Shown here: positions 9,735-22,119 of the stretch, piece by piece
Layout: each line of letters starts with the position of its first letter
How positions within the stretch are numbered: the stretch's first letter is position 1
Source: Suillus spraguei
Taxonomy: Eukaryota > Basidiomycota > Agaricomycetes > Boletales > Suillaceae
DNA length: 64,000 nucleotides
Assembly (NCBI GenBank): GCA_016800925.1
Contig: JABCPU010000240.1
Location: 40,830 to 104,829 of the forward strand
Reading direction: 5' to 3'
Notes under the pieces: generated by a model
What the model was told of the DNA's origin: nothing
The model's database searches: none
Seen by the model: only the letters and a program-made list of their open reading frames with translations
Made by a program: the position numbers and the translations under genes

Positions 9735-12121
9735 TCGACCTTCTGTGTGCTTGCTTTCCGGGCTGATTATACATGCTGATTCGTGTTCTTGTATGACGAC
9801 ATCAATGTACTATGTTTCGGGCGTTCAACTTGGCCTGCAGCTGCGACAATCTAATTTATTTTCAGGATTCAGAATCCTCGATTAACTCCAGTATATCATA
9901 CTAGAACGATCTTGTTTTGTGGGAAGAGTTATCTTATCTTTACATTCGTCTGTCAAGGGACTACTAACGACATCTTGTATACGTAGTTCATTCGTTCCGG
10001 CGCCAACGATCAGGAACGTAGACCGTTACCATCGATCCCGTGAGTCGTACGCATATATTGACTTGGTCTGGAGGACATGAGACTTGCAGTTATGGAACGT
10101 GCATATGACGAGAGATCAATATTCTGTCCAATGGCGGTATATCTCTCGGGCACCATATCTCACTGCAGTAGTCGGTGGATCTAGTCATGGATGCAGGTGC
10201 ATACACTAAGTGCTTGTACCACATACTTATTATGAGCGATAAAGGATGCACTGAAGGAGGGTTTGTCAGTTGGGAAGAGAGCAATAGCAGCAGGGATTGA
10301 CATCTACAATATTATATGCTCGTGTGAGTTCCAGAAGAGCCAGACAAGTAATGGGATTCGAAAAATATATAAAGTTACTGCTAGAAAAACGAAAATGAGG
10401 AGACGTACAATGGTTAGCTTCGATAATTGACATTCTCCATCCAGTAGTGGCGGTAAGAATATGGGCAGATAGTGCACAGCACGTGTAGGTCGCACGGGCT
10501 ACACGAGGTCGAGAAGCGGTCTATGGATGGGTATTTTTAAGCGAGAGGTCTGTATAGAATAATAAGTTTTCTAATACGATCAAGAAACAGATGAAGAACT
10601 CAATAAATAGTCGAGGAAACAAAACCTCAAGCAATAATATCAAGAACGCAAATGGTTTGCCATGAGATTCAAGTTTTGGAGAGAACCAAAGACAATCTCA
10701 TCGTGAATACAAGACACCGCATACCAATCGTACCGCACATCAAGAACAGACATTCAGCTCAATTTTGAACGAGAACTAGTTCCAAATATGAACTAAATGC
10801 CGGTTTTTTAAATGGTGATGAAGAGTGCGAGACGGGTACCAGTCTTACGTTCGGGATGGATAGATAAATGAGAAACGTACTCGCAGATCTAGAACGTCAT
10901 CCTCATCGGCGTTGTTATGCCACTATGTGGGACATGAAAAAAAGTGTACTTGCTCTACTATCCTCGGAGCGCTGAATACAAAAAATGATCACTAGTGATG
11001 CCAATGAAGGACGAAAGACATACGGTAGATCGCTTTATTCTCTACACTAGCAAACATAACCACACGAATTTTGCACGACAGTGAGGTTCCAAGCGAGGTC
11101 GAGTGAGGAACTTGCATTTTTCTAGATGGGCAACAGGGCGTTCAGGCTCAAAATACCGGAGAGCATGGTATTAGATGGAATTCAGTAAGACAGAAAAAGA
11201 AAGGCGAATTCGATGGTTTTTAAATTTCCGTGCTATTCAGCGGACAGGACTTGTGAGAGCGGAACTCAAGTTTGAATGCTACCAGCGGGAATGAAGATAA
11301 AACCAGGTACCAACTTACAGACGAGACTTGTCGGGTCGTTCGACATGTTGCTTGTGATCTGAGGAATGGCAGTACAAACCCATTCCACAATGGTTGGTTG
11401 GGTTCGTGTGTCAACGAGAACGCCCACGTTGAATAAGGCTCATCCTAACGGTTAATAAGACAAGAGATAAATTGAATGAGATAGATTGGATGGAAAGAGA
11501 AGAGATATTTTTATCGACGGAGAAAGGGCGAGGTCAGTAGTATATTGACGCACATGTACTTTGGTCATCGAACTAATCGGGATCTTGCCCAATTCTATTT
11601 TTGGTCTGCCATGGCGGGCATGCCTGTGAGTCACAACCCACAAACTGAATAGGACATCTGGATGAAAAGTTAGCTGAACTCAACTGAGAGAATTATTACA
11701 GTTCATTCAGCATAAGTATCCGTTAATAATGGTGATTATACCAGTGATGTCGACGGACTACCAGTGAAGAAGGGTTTAGAATGAGCAAATTCAAATGTGA
11801 ATATTGTGGTGACGATATTTAAGGCTTCAATCCCAGTGAAAATCAACAATTTAGAGGTAGATAGGTAGCAATAGACGTCTAAGTACCGAACGAAATAGAT
11901 AGAAATCTAAATAATCTGAGATGAAAAAAATGACAAATTACGCAAAATGCAAATATGAGATTCAAGATGCAAATATGAAGACGCAAATGCCAGAATGCTT
12001 GAAACTTTGCAAATTGTCGCGAGTGCACATCTGCAACATTGGTTGCAATCCAAGTTCAAATTTGTTCAAATCACTCCCATTCCATGCATCCTAACAAAGC
12101 CGGAATATATGAACATGATGT
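9735..12121. other. Gene-poor, AT-rich repeat tract
   Basis: No gene recognised. From 10300 to 10935 it holds diverged relatives of the 4941-5830 repeats (TTGCAATGG/CTTCGATAAT-type stretches and the GTGCGAGACGGG...GTCATCC unit). The rest of 9735-12121 shows only short frames with stop-rich surroundings and no splice-consistent homology. Confidence 0.5.
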
Positions 12122-12690
12122 ATTGTTCCTCTCACCGATACCTCTACATCTGAAATCAATTCCAATATCAACGAGAACACAACACCTGCCTCCGTACCAT
12201 CGAGTGACCATGTAGCTTCGTTGACTGTCAAGGTCGAACTCGTTAATCAAACCAAGACCACGATCGTAACCGATACGAAGATCGATACCATCAAAAAGCG
12301 TCAGCCAAGTACCAAGCCAATGCGGGTGAGCGCAAAGATTACGGCACGGTAAGGTGTTCTTTTACTATTATACCCATCAAAACTGATTCTATGATTTATA
12401 TCGCACAGGAACTTGTGTGCTCTCGGCTGGCAATCAAATGGCCATCAAAAGGAACCAGCAAGTGTCTTTGCTTGTTACTGGAATGGGCTGTCTAAAACAG
12501 ACAAAGAGGTGCGTCTTTTTTCTTATACTGATATCTATCTAATACTGTCTACTGTTATAGGTGTACAAGTGCAAAGCAGCTACTCAGGTGAGTGCTGCAT
12601 GCTATATATTCTATCTCATACTACACTAACAGTCCTGTTTTACAGCTCAAATCAGCTGGAGTCAGTACTACCGGCAACGATGTGGAGTAG
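12122..12690 (+). CDS. Small multi-exon gene of unknown function (5' end not found)
   Basis: Four exons join in frame: 12122-12348, 12409-12508, 12561-12587 and 12646-12690 (TAG). All introns are GT-AG, and the last has a CACTAAC branch-point-like sequence. The sequence reads SLTVKVELVNQTKTTIV, then ITARNLCALGW, then ACYWNGLSKTDKE, then KAATQLKSAG. The conserved-looking centre resembles a short basidiomycete module I cannot name. An in-frame stop lies just before 12122, so an upstream exon or a broken start must be assumed. Frame continuity across three introns is the main support. Confidence 0.5.
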
Positions 12691-14099
12691 TGGATGGCGG
12701 GACTGGCGGGATTGGCAGGCGAGGCGCAGCGAGCAGCAATACCCTACACCCTCCCCTGATGATAGCGATACCCATAGATATCCTCATTTGTCCATATTAG
12801 TTGTATATCGATATGTTTTTCGATTCAAATTGAGTGATAATTCGTATGTAAATGCCTATCTAGAAATCTAAAGCCATCGAGAATCCTATCTAAACGTTAA
12901 AAACTTGTCTCGGTCTCTATCTTTCTGTGTCTCGAAAAGTCACAATTTGACGAACGACCTCAAAACGGATCGATAAAAACTTCTGCTTGGATATTTCTCG
13001 CCTTGTATCTATACATATCTACTTCTAACTTGTCGATTTTCACTGGGCTTCAATAACGAGGCCAATGTTACCTGCACGTGCTCTCCGGCCAGGAAGTCAA
13101 ATACCATTCCATTGATAACAACATACCTCCAAATCAAGTTTGAAGCCTCTGCACGCGTAATAATGCATCCTCAACTTCACTCCGAAAAATAACTCTAGAT
13201 CACTGCATGCAAACGGGTACACCCACAATCTCACACTCGCATATTCAAACAATCCCTCGTATTGCTCCACTGCCAGAGCCGTCCTTGATCTCATATAATG
13301 AGCACATAACAATAAACTACACTCGTTATGGCCGAGCTTTGTGTGTGCAGCGCAGCAAGAATATGATGGCGTTCACTCCGTATGGCGAGGAGACATGTTC
13401 AGCAAAAATTCAAGAAGGGAATGGGTTTCAAAGTCCGCTTCCGGGCGTCCATTTTGCATTCGACTTGCCATAGCGAAGTTCGCAAACCGTTCCCATAACT
13501 TGAACAATCTCCCCCATGGCAATAGAGGATCCTTTGTTCGTGTTTTTCGTGGCGGTTTTTGTATTTGCACTATGAAATGCCATCGTATTCTACTTTTTAT
13601 CTTCGTCTGCTACATGATGAGTGCTAGCAACTGCAAGCATCACAGGATGCTCTGTATCCTTTGATCTTGACACAATGACTGCGTCCTATTGCAGTGTTGC
13701 AATAGCAGCTAGTTATTAAATGTTACGCATTCCTTGAAGTCATGCACATGACTGGTGAACGTCTCTATCTACTATTGTTCCTGTCGTTCACTCACGATTC
13801 TGCTATTTCGAGAGTCATATGAACCGTCTGTGCGAGCCTTATTGTGATAGGTGGTGTGGTGCACCTGGAACATTATCAAATATGTCACACTCGAGGAGAC
13901 CGCGAAACGTCAAGTACAATGGAAGTCAGCTCGTTCCGATCGAAGCATGTAATTTGATTCCTTGTGCCTTCGCTCCAGCAACATCGAGGCATACACATGT
14001 GAGTGCCAACCCTTGAACCTGGCTTACCATAGATAAATTGATGATCCAAGTGGAAGTTTAAGCGCTCCCATGCCTGCGGCAGAGTTCAACGGTCAGTTA
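12691..14099. other. Intergenic, with dispersed-repeat fragments
   Basis: No gene recognised. Bases 13385-13445 (GAGGAGACATGT ... AAGTCCGC) share a motif with 15240-15310 and with the minus strand at 39860-39930. Bases 13840-14020 match the minus strand at about 39350-39500. Confidence 0.5.
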
Positions 14100-14420
14100 C
14101 GCGTTCAGGCTCTTCAGTCAGGCAGGATGAACATACAACCAACACCTTCATAGGATGTACAATGTACCATGGGTGGATGGGCGAATTCATGCTCTCAGGC
14201 TACGTCAATTGCAAGCTGCGCATTATTCATACTCCTCATGAATTTCGGCACCTTGTTTGTGATGTATTATAGTCATGCTTGTTATGTGAGGCAGAGATAG
14301 AAGATCGATGGAAGATCGAAGTAAAGGTGGTGGACTATCGAACAGTATCGCCATGCTTCAGCTTGCGTGTTTCATTGCCCGTGATGTTCAACCTTCCGAT
14401 AACCTTCAAATCAATAGTCC
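14100..14420 (+). pseudogene. TM-family relic (exon 2 remains)
   Basis: Degenerate counterpart of the clearer relic at 26100-26470: CATGGGTGGATGGGCGAATTC corresponds to the THGFxxxMGG region, and CTATCGAACAGTATCGCCATG to LSKxIAxMLQL. Frames are broken. It lies 1.7 kb before the intact TM gene at 16149, the same relation seen at 26.2/26.95 and 39.2/38.8 kb. Confidence 0.6.
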
Positions 14421-14694
14421 GACTATAGGCACTCTGCCCTGCATTTCATAGGGCTAGACTGATGACACTATACAAGTACGTCTCGCGTCTCATAGCCAGG
14501 CATACTGCATTCAACATGTACCATGACACCACATATTTAGATTCATGCGCTATCGGCGATTATGATGGCCTCAGGGCGTGCGCCTGTGCATAAGCGCCAG
14601 CACTCGAACCTGGCTTATTATGCGGGAATTAATACATGTGGTAACCCTTCAAAACACAGCAGGATGATCAGCCACCATTTTTCATATGCAGCGA

Positions 14695-14890
14695 TGCCAA
14701 AAATTCACCATCCTTCGGCACTAGAATCGCAATAGTGGCCTTGAGGCATGTACATGTGTATAAGGGCCGGCGCTGGCACATCATGCAACCATTTTTCAAG
14801 CGATGCCAAAAATTCACTATCCTTCGGCACTAGAATGGCTATAGTGGCCTTGAGGCATGTACATGTATAAGGGCCGGCGCTAGCACCTCA
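14695..14890 (+). repeat. Two-unit tandem repeat, period about 112 bp
   Basis: TGCCAAAAATTCACCATCC at 14695 returns as TGCCAAAAATTCACTATCC at about 14806, each followed by TTCGGCACTAGAAT and GGCCTTGAGGCATGTACATG. The GGCCTyGAGG...TGTA motif also stands upstream of the TM genes (about 16015, 26630). Confidence 0.85.
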
Positions 14891-15099
14891 TACCCTTTAC
14901 GCACGGGTTCGAACTTCAAATGTTCCACCCTTGTTTATATCTAATTAAGACTGTGCCACGTAATAAATCATAGGTGCGAATAACTCAAGACAAACGACAC
15001 AAGATAAATCTGGCGTTTGTGCGTATTATTTTATCCAAGTACCATGGTTGTTGTCAGCCACTCAGTGAGTCTTTATGTCATGCCCTGCCGATTAAGTTT

Positions 15100-15330
15100 G
15101 TTTTTGAAGCAGTGTCAGGGCGTAGAGGATACGAAATCCTTACAAATTAGCCACTTGCTACAAGACCACTGCCTTAAGGTAGCAGGAATTAAATAGCTAA
15201 TGACTTGCTACCAAAAACCACAAGGTTAATCAATAAACGTGAGGAGACATGTAAGAAAGCTCTACTTACAACAAGCGCTAAGAACGGGGTAGGTTTGAAA
15301 GTCCGCCCGTTCTATTGAAGGCCAGGCGTT
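15100..15330 (+). repeat. Segment repeated inverted at 39840-40060
   Basis: Shared stretches include TAGCAGGAATTA, GCTAATGACTT, ACCACAAGG and GGAGACATGT. Together with the flanking TM relic and TM gene it marks the older, roughly collinear inverted duplication of the 6-18 kb material. Confidence 0.65.
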
Positions 15331-16101
15331 GAACGTCTTTGCAATTGACTCGTTATAGTCTGTTTCCACAACACTCTCGATCATACTCCTTCCATTCCAT
15401 GAGCACAGATATACTCGTATAGAATGATTTGGAGTCAGGACCCTGAGTTATGTCGTTTTCACCTGCTGGTCGAAAATATCCTCCACACATTCTCGCATCA
15501 TCCTCATCGGATTTTGATTTGGAGGTAGATTTCATGACAGTACGCATTGGTTGAATGGGGATCATAGCCTTCCTGCGAACTCTGCAGTCTGTGACGGTAG
15601 AGAAAAAATTGCTAGATGTTACATAATGATATTGATTTACGTTCTACGTTTAGCGCTAAAGAAGCTTTACAGCCTCAGTGCTGCTGCATCCATGCAGTCA
15701 GAAGTTCATTCTACCTGATCCTTCTGATCGGAGCCTTTGGGAGTAATTTTTCCAAATTCGTGATAAATTAGAGGGCCTTGAATTTTGTGAATCTACCCTG
15801 TGAATGCGGGAAATTTTGAAATTCGTTTTGCACTAACGCCATGATTCTCTCAGTTCAACTTGAATGAGGATTATCAACTGAAACTCAGAATTAGCACTCT
15901 ATGATGGAATGCGGTCTGACGTCAATTTCAGTATAAGCTATCAGTGCATTTTCCAGTGATTTTTATTGTTAGTGGATGTGACTATAGTATTTAGGTTCCC
16001 TCTGCCGGTGGTATGATAGCCTCGAGGTATGTGTAAACGTCAGCGCTTGAACCTGGCTTATCTATCATTCACAGATTGATACACGCGGTGGCAGCTGCAC
16101 C
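15331..16101. other. Intergenic; nothing recognised
   Basis: No homology, splice-consistent frame or repeat is evident apart from the CCTCGAGGTATGTGTAAACG segment at 16020-16040, part of the conserved upstream region of the TM family. Confidence 0.5.
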
Positions 16102-16108
16102 CATAAAG
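16102..16108 (+). promoter_or_regulatory. TATA-like element of TM gene copy 1
   Basis: CACCCATAAAGAGGGAGCAG is conserved in all copies: 26925-26945 (+), 38812-38830 (-) and 55422-55440 (-), with CATAAAAAG in most. An ATG at 16119 would lie too close to this box to be translated, which favours the start at 16149. Confidence 0.55.
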
Positions 16109-16148
16109 AGGGAGCAGAATGAACAGACGCCATGCCCTCAACTTTTCG

Positions 16149-17907
16149 ATGGTCCTCTTACTTTGTGCTGCTCTCTTCGGCGTACCATTTGCTCATGCTT
16201 CACTCTCGGGTCTCAACGATACCTGTATCCATACATTTGATGCCAGCAACTCCCCAGTCTGCAACACCAGGACTGTGTGGGATATTCTTTCGAGTTGTGG
16301 CTTAACTTTGTTTGCATGCACGTGGACCGCCGTCCATATGAACATTCCGTATATGGACCACAACAAATGGGACATTACCGGTCGTCGTCTAACTCTCATG
16401 GTAGTGGCGTTGATCGCCCCGGAAGCCATAACCACCTTGGCCGCATGGGAGCTTTTGAACGCATGTAAAGTCGCAAACGATTTCAACGATTTCTTAGGTA
16501 TAAAACATGACAAATGGTGGAGAAAGCTGGGGATTATGTTACTTGGTTACATCCGACGATTAAACCCAATTAATTGTTGCCGCCGACGATCAAAATCAAG
16601 CAACAGTTTATGCAATGGTCAGTCACATACTCAGACTTTTCAACCAGGAAGAAACTAATGTAAGACGTATGCATTTACAGTATGGACAGTGAGGCACGGG
16701 TTCTTCGCATACATGGGAGGATTCGTGCTTCATGTGAACGGTCAGCCGTGGGCCACTCTCACACCCGAGGAGCTCCTGCGGTTCGTTGGTTCAAATTCCG
16801 TGAAGATGCCCGACATCACGGAAGCAGACATAGAAGACAGGAGCAAGGGCGATCTACTGTCAAAATTCGCAGCTATTTTTCAGCTACTGTGGTTTGTCAT
16901 CCAGATCTTCGCCCGCTACGCCAAGAACCTCCCAGTAACACTGCTTGAAATTGACACCCTGGCTATAGCTGTCGTTGCATGCATTTCCTATCTCTTATGG
17001 TTGAAGAAGCCCAAGGACGTAGGACGCCCTTACATTGTTCATTGGAACTCGGAAGCAACTGCTTCTCCGTCTGACAATGAAAACTTACATGACAAGTACT
17101 AGTATGTTATCAGTATTCCTAGAAGAACTTATTCTGATTGTCCTGCATTCAAGTCTAACGCCGCTTCAGAAACAAGGTCTTCAATCTATCTTCAAAACGC
17201 TTTACATTAGGTTTCCAGACTCTAGCTTGGCTAAGATCCCGACAGCCATCGGAAGTGCCAGTGGAATGGTGTTTGGAGTGATACATTGTCTGGGCTGGAA
17301 TTTTTTTCCAGGACACACGGAACAGATCTTTTGGCGTGTGGCTTCTATTGGGGTGCCATGTTCACTGATAGTGCCTTTCCTTGGTGCTGCGGTTTTTCTG
17401 TCACACGATCACGTCACTGACTTGCAACATGCCTTTGAACCACTAATGGGCTGGTTGAAACGTGCATCGGAATGGGGACGCGAAGTTGAAATAGGAGAGG
17501 GCTTGGACCGTGCATTGGATAGAGTTGAAGTACCAACATGCTTGGAACGTGCATGGGAGAAAGTCCCATCCTGGCTACAACGTATTATCCTTGCTTTCCT
17601 ATTAGCGATCGCAATTGTTGTCGCAATTGTTTTCGTAATTATTGCAATTGCACTCATAATTGTCATGACTGTTGTCGCGATTGTCATGACTGTTGTCGCA
17701 ATTGCTTACTCTCTTGGCCTAACTGTTGCTTTTTTTGGCGCTTTTGTTGGCATTCTTGTTGGCACGTTTGTTAGTGTTACCTGCTGCATATTTCTTTACT
17801 TATTTGCACGGTTTACAATAATTGTGCTTATGTTCCTGAGCTTACGATCACTTCCTCCTGGCGCATACCATACTGTAGTTTGGTCCGAGTTTATTCCACA
17901 TTTGTAG
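16149..17907 (+). CDS. Multi-TM membrane protein, expanded Agaricomycete family (copy 1)
   Basis: Exons 16149-16617, 16681-17095 and 17154-17907 give 545 residues. The N-terminus (MVLLLCAALFGVPFAHAS) looks like a signal peptide. Family marks: HGFFAYMGGF, EDRSKGD, PVTLLEIDT, KKPKDV, the helix ending in IHCLGW, and the end LRSLPPGAY...FIPHL. About 8-9 hydrophobic segments are visible. The start at 16149 is chosen over 16119 because only this ATG exists in the copy at 38778 and because of the TATA spacing. Intron 2 is 58 nt; its frame also happens to be open. A segment rich in I, V and A (about 17580-17790, with a 21-bp tandem unit at 17659-17700) replaces a Glu/Trp-rich segment in copy 2. Family function is unknown to me. 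Confidence 0.75.
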
Positions 17908-18846
17908 TTTCATTACAATCGCTATAACAGAGTATACTTACTTGCATTACTTGATTTTCATCAATCGCTGTTGAAATTAGAAGTACGGAGTAACTCGTGC
18001 TGCATTGGAGGGGTTATCGCGGACCGCTCATGTTACTGTGCATTTACAGCTATCGATGCTATGTATCTACTGTTGTAAACGAGGCTACGAGTTCGAGACA
18101 CGAAGTAATAAATTTAGAGCAGACGTCGAGCGTAGGATAGGACATAAGGTAGCGTACACAAAAACTAGCTATCCACCGACGATTTAAGGTTTAAGCCACC
18201 GTTTCGGCTCCTTCCGAGTCGAGCTCGTCACTAAATGTAGCACAATCCAAACTCGTTGATAGGCTTTGCATGATTTACCACCTCCGATTATGGACCGGTT
18301 ACTATGTCGTCTTTTCGCACCCTGTCCGGGTCTGATCAAATTCTCGTTTCCGCAGTGAACCCGGCACTCTGAAACAAGGACGTATCGTCAACGCTACATT
18401 ATTGACGTGGGTCATTTGCGTCTGACAAAACTCTTCTCCCAAGGGCTCGTGACTCCCAGGGGACGGTCGCAATGTGAATATTGCAACCGCTCTCCTCAGA
18501 GCTCAGTAACGCTTGTTACACTAGCCTGGGCAATGTATTCATAATGGATGGCATCTGGAAATGAACGTGGGGGTAAGTCAATGAATGTTTGAACCATTGG
18601 TACTACTAGGCAGATGATTGCATTGAAATTCCTGCTACCTGCCAGAATCAAAAGCAAATCGCTCATGTTATCGAGGGGTCGAATTCTATTCTTGCACTCA
18701 TGATGTGACCCGGATCGGAACCACCTCATCATTGCTTTTTCGAGGGGGACGTTTCGATATAGTACGTGCCACGGTCATCGCGTTCACTGGCACATAACTT
18801 GAAGTATATAATGTGCTACTGAGTATGATATGACTTCCAACAAGCC
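17908..18846. other. Intergenic between TM gene and protease
   Basis: No gene recognised. Bases 18260-18330 resemble 6040-6110 (CACCTCyGATTAT...CCGGTTA). A 78-codon frame on the minus strand (18732-18496) has no recognisable family. Confidence 0.45.
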
Positions 18847-20350
18847 ATGTTCCTCACTGTATCCTTGTTGATACTTCTGCCTTTGTCAATCAGGGGATCG
18901 CCCGTTGAAGTTCGCAATTCTCCCGTTAATATCCCCCTTACCAGGAAACTGGACTTCTCCGATGATACTATTGACCTCGTGCAACACGATAAAACTCGTG
19001 TGGCGGCCTTCACGGACTACAATGCGCTTGAACGACGTGCTAAAATCATTCCCATACTATTCACCCGTTCGGGTCAATACATCGTAGCACTTGACGTTGG
19101 CAGCCCCCCTACGACCTGTGAGTTCAACACCGAAAAAACATGCGGTTGCTAATATATTATTGAAGACAGATTGCTTCTCGACACCGGTAGCGCGGTCACA
19201 TGGATTGGCGCCCACACTCCATACGACGGAACTGGTGTCAACACCGGACAGAGTGTGAGGGCAGCCTACGGTGGTGGGGGGCTTCTTTCTTGGTCCTTCT
19301 CTGGTATGACATATAACAATATCATAAGTTGAAAATACCTATAATTATATATAGGAACTTTCTTCCTTGATACCGTCTCTCTCGGTCGTGGGCTCACCAT
19401 CCCCAAGTACAAACTCGCTGTTGGTTCTACTACTTCCACGAACTTGGGAGATGACGGTATTCTTGGCCTCGGGCCTCGAGATTTGACACTCAACACCCTC
19501 CCAGATAACGCGGCTGCCACGTATCCAACCTTCACTGACTGGCTGGTTACCGCAGACGTCATTGATCGGAACATTGTTGGTATCTTTTTCCATCCCCTTA
19601 CTAAGAATCCAGACACCGATGTCGGAGAGCTCGCCTTTGGTGAACCTGACTATACCAAGTGCATTGATGACATTGTATACACGTAAGCTACCTCAGCTCC
19701 CAGATCAATCCAGACTCTTAGTAATTATGTTGTTTCAGTGATGTCACCACGGACTTCTGAAATATCGATATGCTAATCACTTACGGCGACACGGACATCT
19801 TATTCTTCACTTACGGCGACACGGACATCTTATTCTTATCTGCTGGTATCATCGATACTGGCTGCATCTATATTTACCTTGCCTCCGGTGTGTATTTAGA
19901 GTGTAGCGAGTAATAGTGGTCTAATCAGCGTTTGATAGATGCATATGCCAGGTACCAAGCCGCAACCGGCGCTACTATCGATCAGCCGACTGGTCATCTC
20001 CGTATTAACATTGACCAGTACAATGCCCTACGGAAGTTGAAGTTCCATATTGGCAATGTATGTCAATTCTGTCAGCTCTCACACCCCTTGTTCACCATTT
20101 TGCACAGCAAATCCTCAGTCTCACTCCCAACGCCCAAATCTGGCCTCGTTTTCTCAACTCCAAGCTTCGTGGTGCTGAGGAAGGTGGTATATATCTCATC
20201 ATTAAGAGCCTGGGCACGGAAACTGGCGAAGGGCGGTACAGCTTTATCCTGGGCTACACATTTATGCATCGCTACTACACCGTTTTAGATCGCGACAATC
20301 GCGCAGTCGGTTTTGCCAAAACCCCGTTCACTGATGCCACAACTAACTAG
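18847..20350 (+). pseudogene. Pepsin-like aspartic protease (A1), one premature stop
   Basis: Six exons: 18847-19117, 19166-19354 minus the intron 19304-19354, 19355-19682, 19739-19887, 19939-20057 and 20108-20350. A secretory signal and propeptide come first. Catalytic motif LLLDTGSAVTW (Asp about 96), then GILGLG, then the second DTG (GIIDTGC), then NAQIWP and an end VGFAKTPF as in polyporopepsin-type secreted proteases. TGA at 19758-19760 interrupts exon 4 where relatives usually have Trp (xxWxID). A 30-bp unit is duplicated in frame at 19778-19837, just before the second DTG. Everything else is intact, so the loss is recent or the TGA is a sequence error. Confidence 0.85.
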
Positions 20351-22119
20351 TATGGAATTGCCAAAATATACAGGGAATAATTTTTCCTACGCAAAGTAGC
20401 ATACGGATTTATACGAGTGGTTGAATCGCAGCGTAGGCAAAGCCATCGACGTTTTGGCATGACATTCGCATCTTGAGTCTCGACGACGTCAATTCGCACT
20501 ATGGGGGACCCGCAATTCACGGCTTTCATAGATCGTATTGGCGAACATAGAATCTTATTTCAGCTCGGACAGTTTGATTTTTTGTTCACCGTTCGTTCTC
20601 TTTTTCGTGCTCTTTCATTGACTACCATGGCGACTTCCGCTTCTCTTCATCAGTTCGAGTATGCCTGCGAATACTTCAGGAGAAAGCCAGACCTTCCTGG
20701 TTAACAATGGTACAGCGGGCGGAGGTGGGCATCATGAGCACGAACGTCTGCAGGACTAAGTGACGTGGATTGTTTAAGAGCAGTTCATCACCCAGGGCAG
20801 GACCCTTGGTATGGTTGTGGTGCGGAGTGCTGCCGATTTGATCCCAAGACGCCCATTGGGGTTCTGACAATCAGATTGCGAGCAAATTCTCTACCATTCA
20901 TGAATGGATCAGCGAGTTGGATTGTGCTATGGAGTGCTCCATAGCACTCCGCAGTACCCTGGAGTCAATTACGTTTCCCTGATGTGCTTACCGGTTTGCC
21001 ACTACCAACCCTCCCAGTGTTGGACCCCCGTATGCAACGCCCCCGCGCTGCTCAGATGCTCCAAACCCGAATGCGAAATCCTCTGTCATGTGCTTGTGTC
21101 GTGGCATGACACGTACTGAATGACTGGTTGGTGGTCTTGGTGGTATTCTAATTGTGGGCTTCTTCAGAGCAAGTTTCTTTCCTTTTGCTATGGCAAATAT
21201 GTGCTTATAGCACATAGTGAAAGTAGTAGGGAGGGCTTGTTGAAGCCTGACGCACCAGAGAGAGAAGGGAAGGGAATGGCCGAAGAAGAGAAGCAAGGCA
21301 AGAGGGGGAGAAGCTGAGGAACGTGGTTCGAGCGCAAGCCTAAAGAGGCCAATGAGGTGCAGCGCGCTGACGTCGGCCGAGCCTCTGCGATATATGTCAA
21401 TGAGTCACTTACTATAAAGTCCAGCGCCATAGGGTAGAAACATCTCAGTTCTTCGAGAGAGACTGAGATGTAAGTCTAAGAGTACATGGTATGAGTGAAT
21501 TGACGTATTTGCGTACTTGGTGTGACCTATGTATGCGCTCGCTTCCAGTCACAGCTAAGATAGAAGTTCAAGGTACATCTTATGTGCAGACTAAAGGAGT
21601 TGTGTTGTTTGAAGTTCGAACTTGCAGGTGCTACCAGAAATCCCATCTTTAGATCTACCTCTCAGATCCAATTGGGGCATCGACGATCGATGACATCATG
21701 AGTAATTAAGCTACTATACCCTTTACGCACGAGTTACGTTCCACCCCTGAATTCTGTTAAGACTGGGCCATGATGAAATCGGAGGTGCGAATAACTAGTA
21801 AGATTAATATACAAACGAGTTTTGTTTAGTGTTCCTTTGTATAGATAACCGCCACCGTGTGTAATCTTAGTCCTTATTCTTATCACTAATCAGATTCAAC
21901 GCATCATACCAGATATTGCAAGAGCCAGATGGTTTACAAACAAGAAAATAATACAGCCATCGGTTCTTGAAGCAGTGACAAATGACGTTTGGGTGTATCA
22001 TTTTATCCAAGTGCCATGATCATTGTCAGCCACTCAGTGAGTCTCTATGTCACGCTCTGTCGATCAATACAGGGTTATAGCATGCATATATGACTCAGTA
22101 TGGTCTATATGCTGAGATG
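20351..22119. other. Intergenic with dispersed repeats and a short palindrome
   Basis: Bases 20924-20947 form a near-perfect palindrome (GTGCTATGGAG TG CTCCATAGCAC). Bases 21480-21630 repeat the 3' flank of the peptide gene. Bases 21955-22065 hold the dispersed unit with CAGCCACTCAGTGAGTCT. No protein family recognised in the short frames present. Confidence 0.6.

Noticed and set aside
16119..16148. Upstream ATG for TM copy 1 (MNRRHALNFS)
   Set aside because: Only about 15 bp from the TATA-like box, and absent in copy 2; the ATG at 16149 starts the signal peptide.
17035..17153. Frame with MLSVFLEELILIVLHSS as a gene start in TM copy 1 (and its equals in copies 2 and 3)
   Set aside because: In all three copies this stretch fits a 58-63-nt intron (GTACT/GTATG donor, CTGAT branch, CAAG or GTAG acceptor), and splicing restores the family frame.
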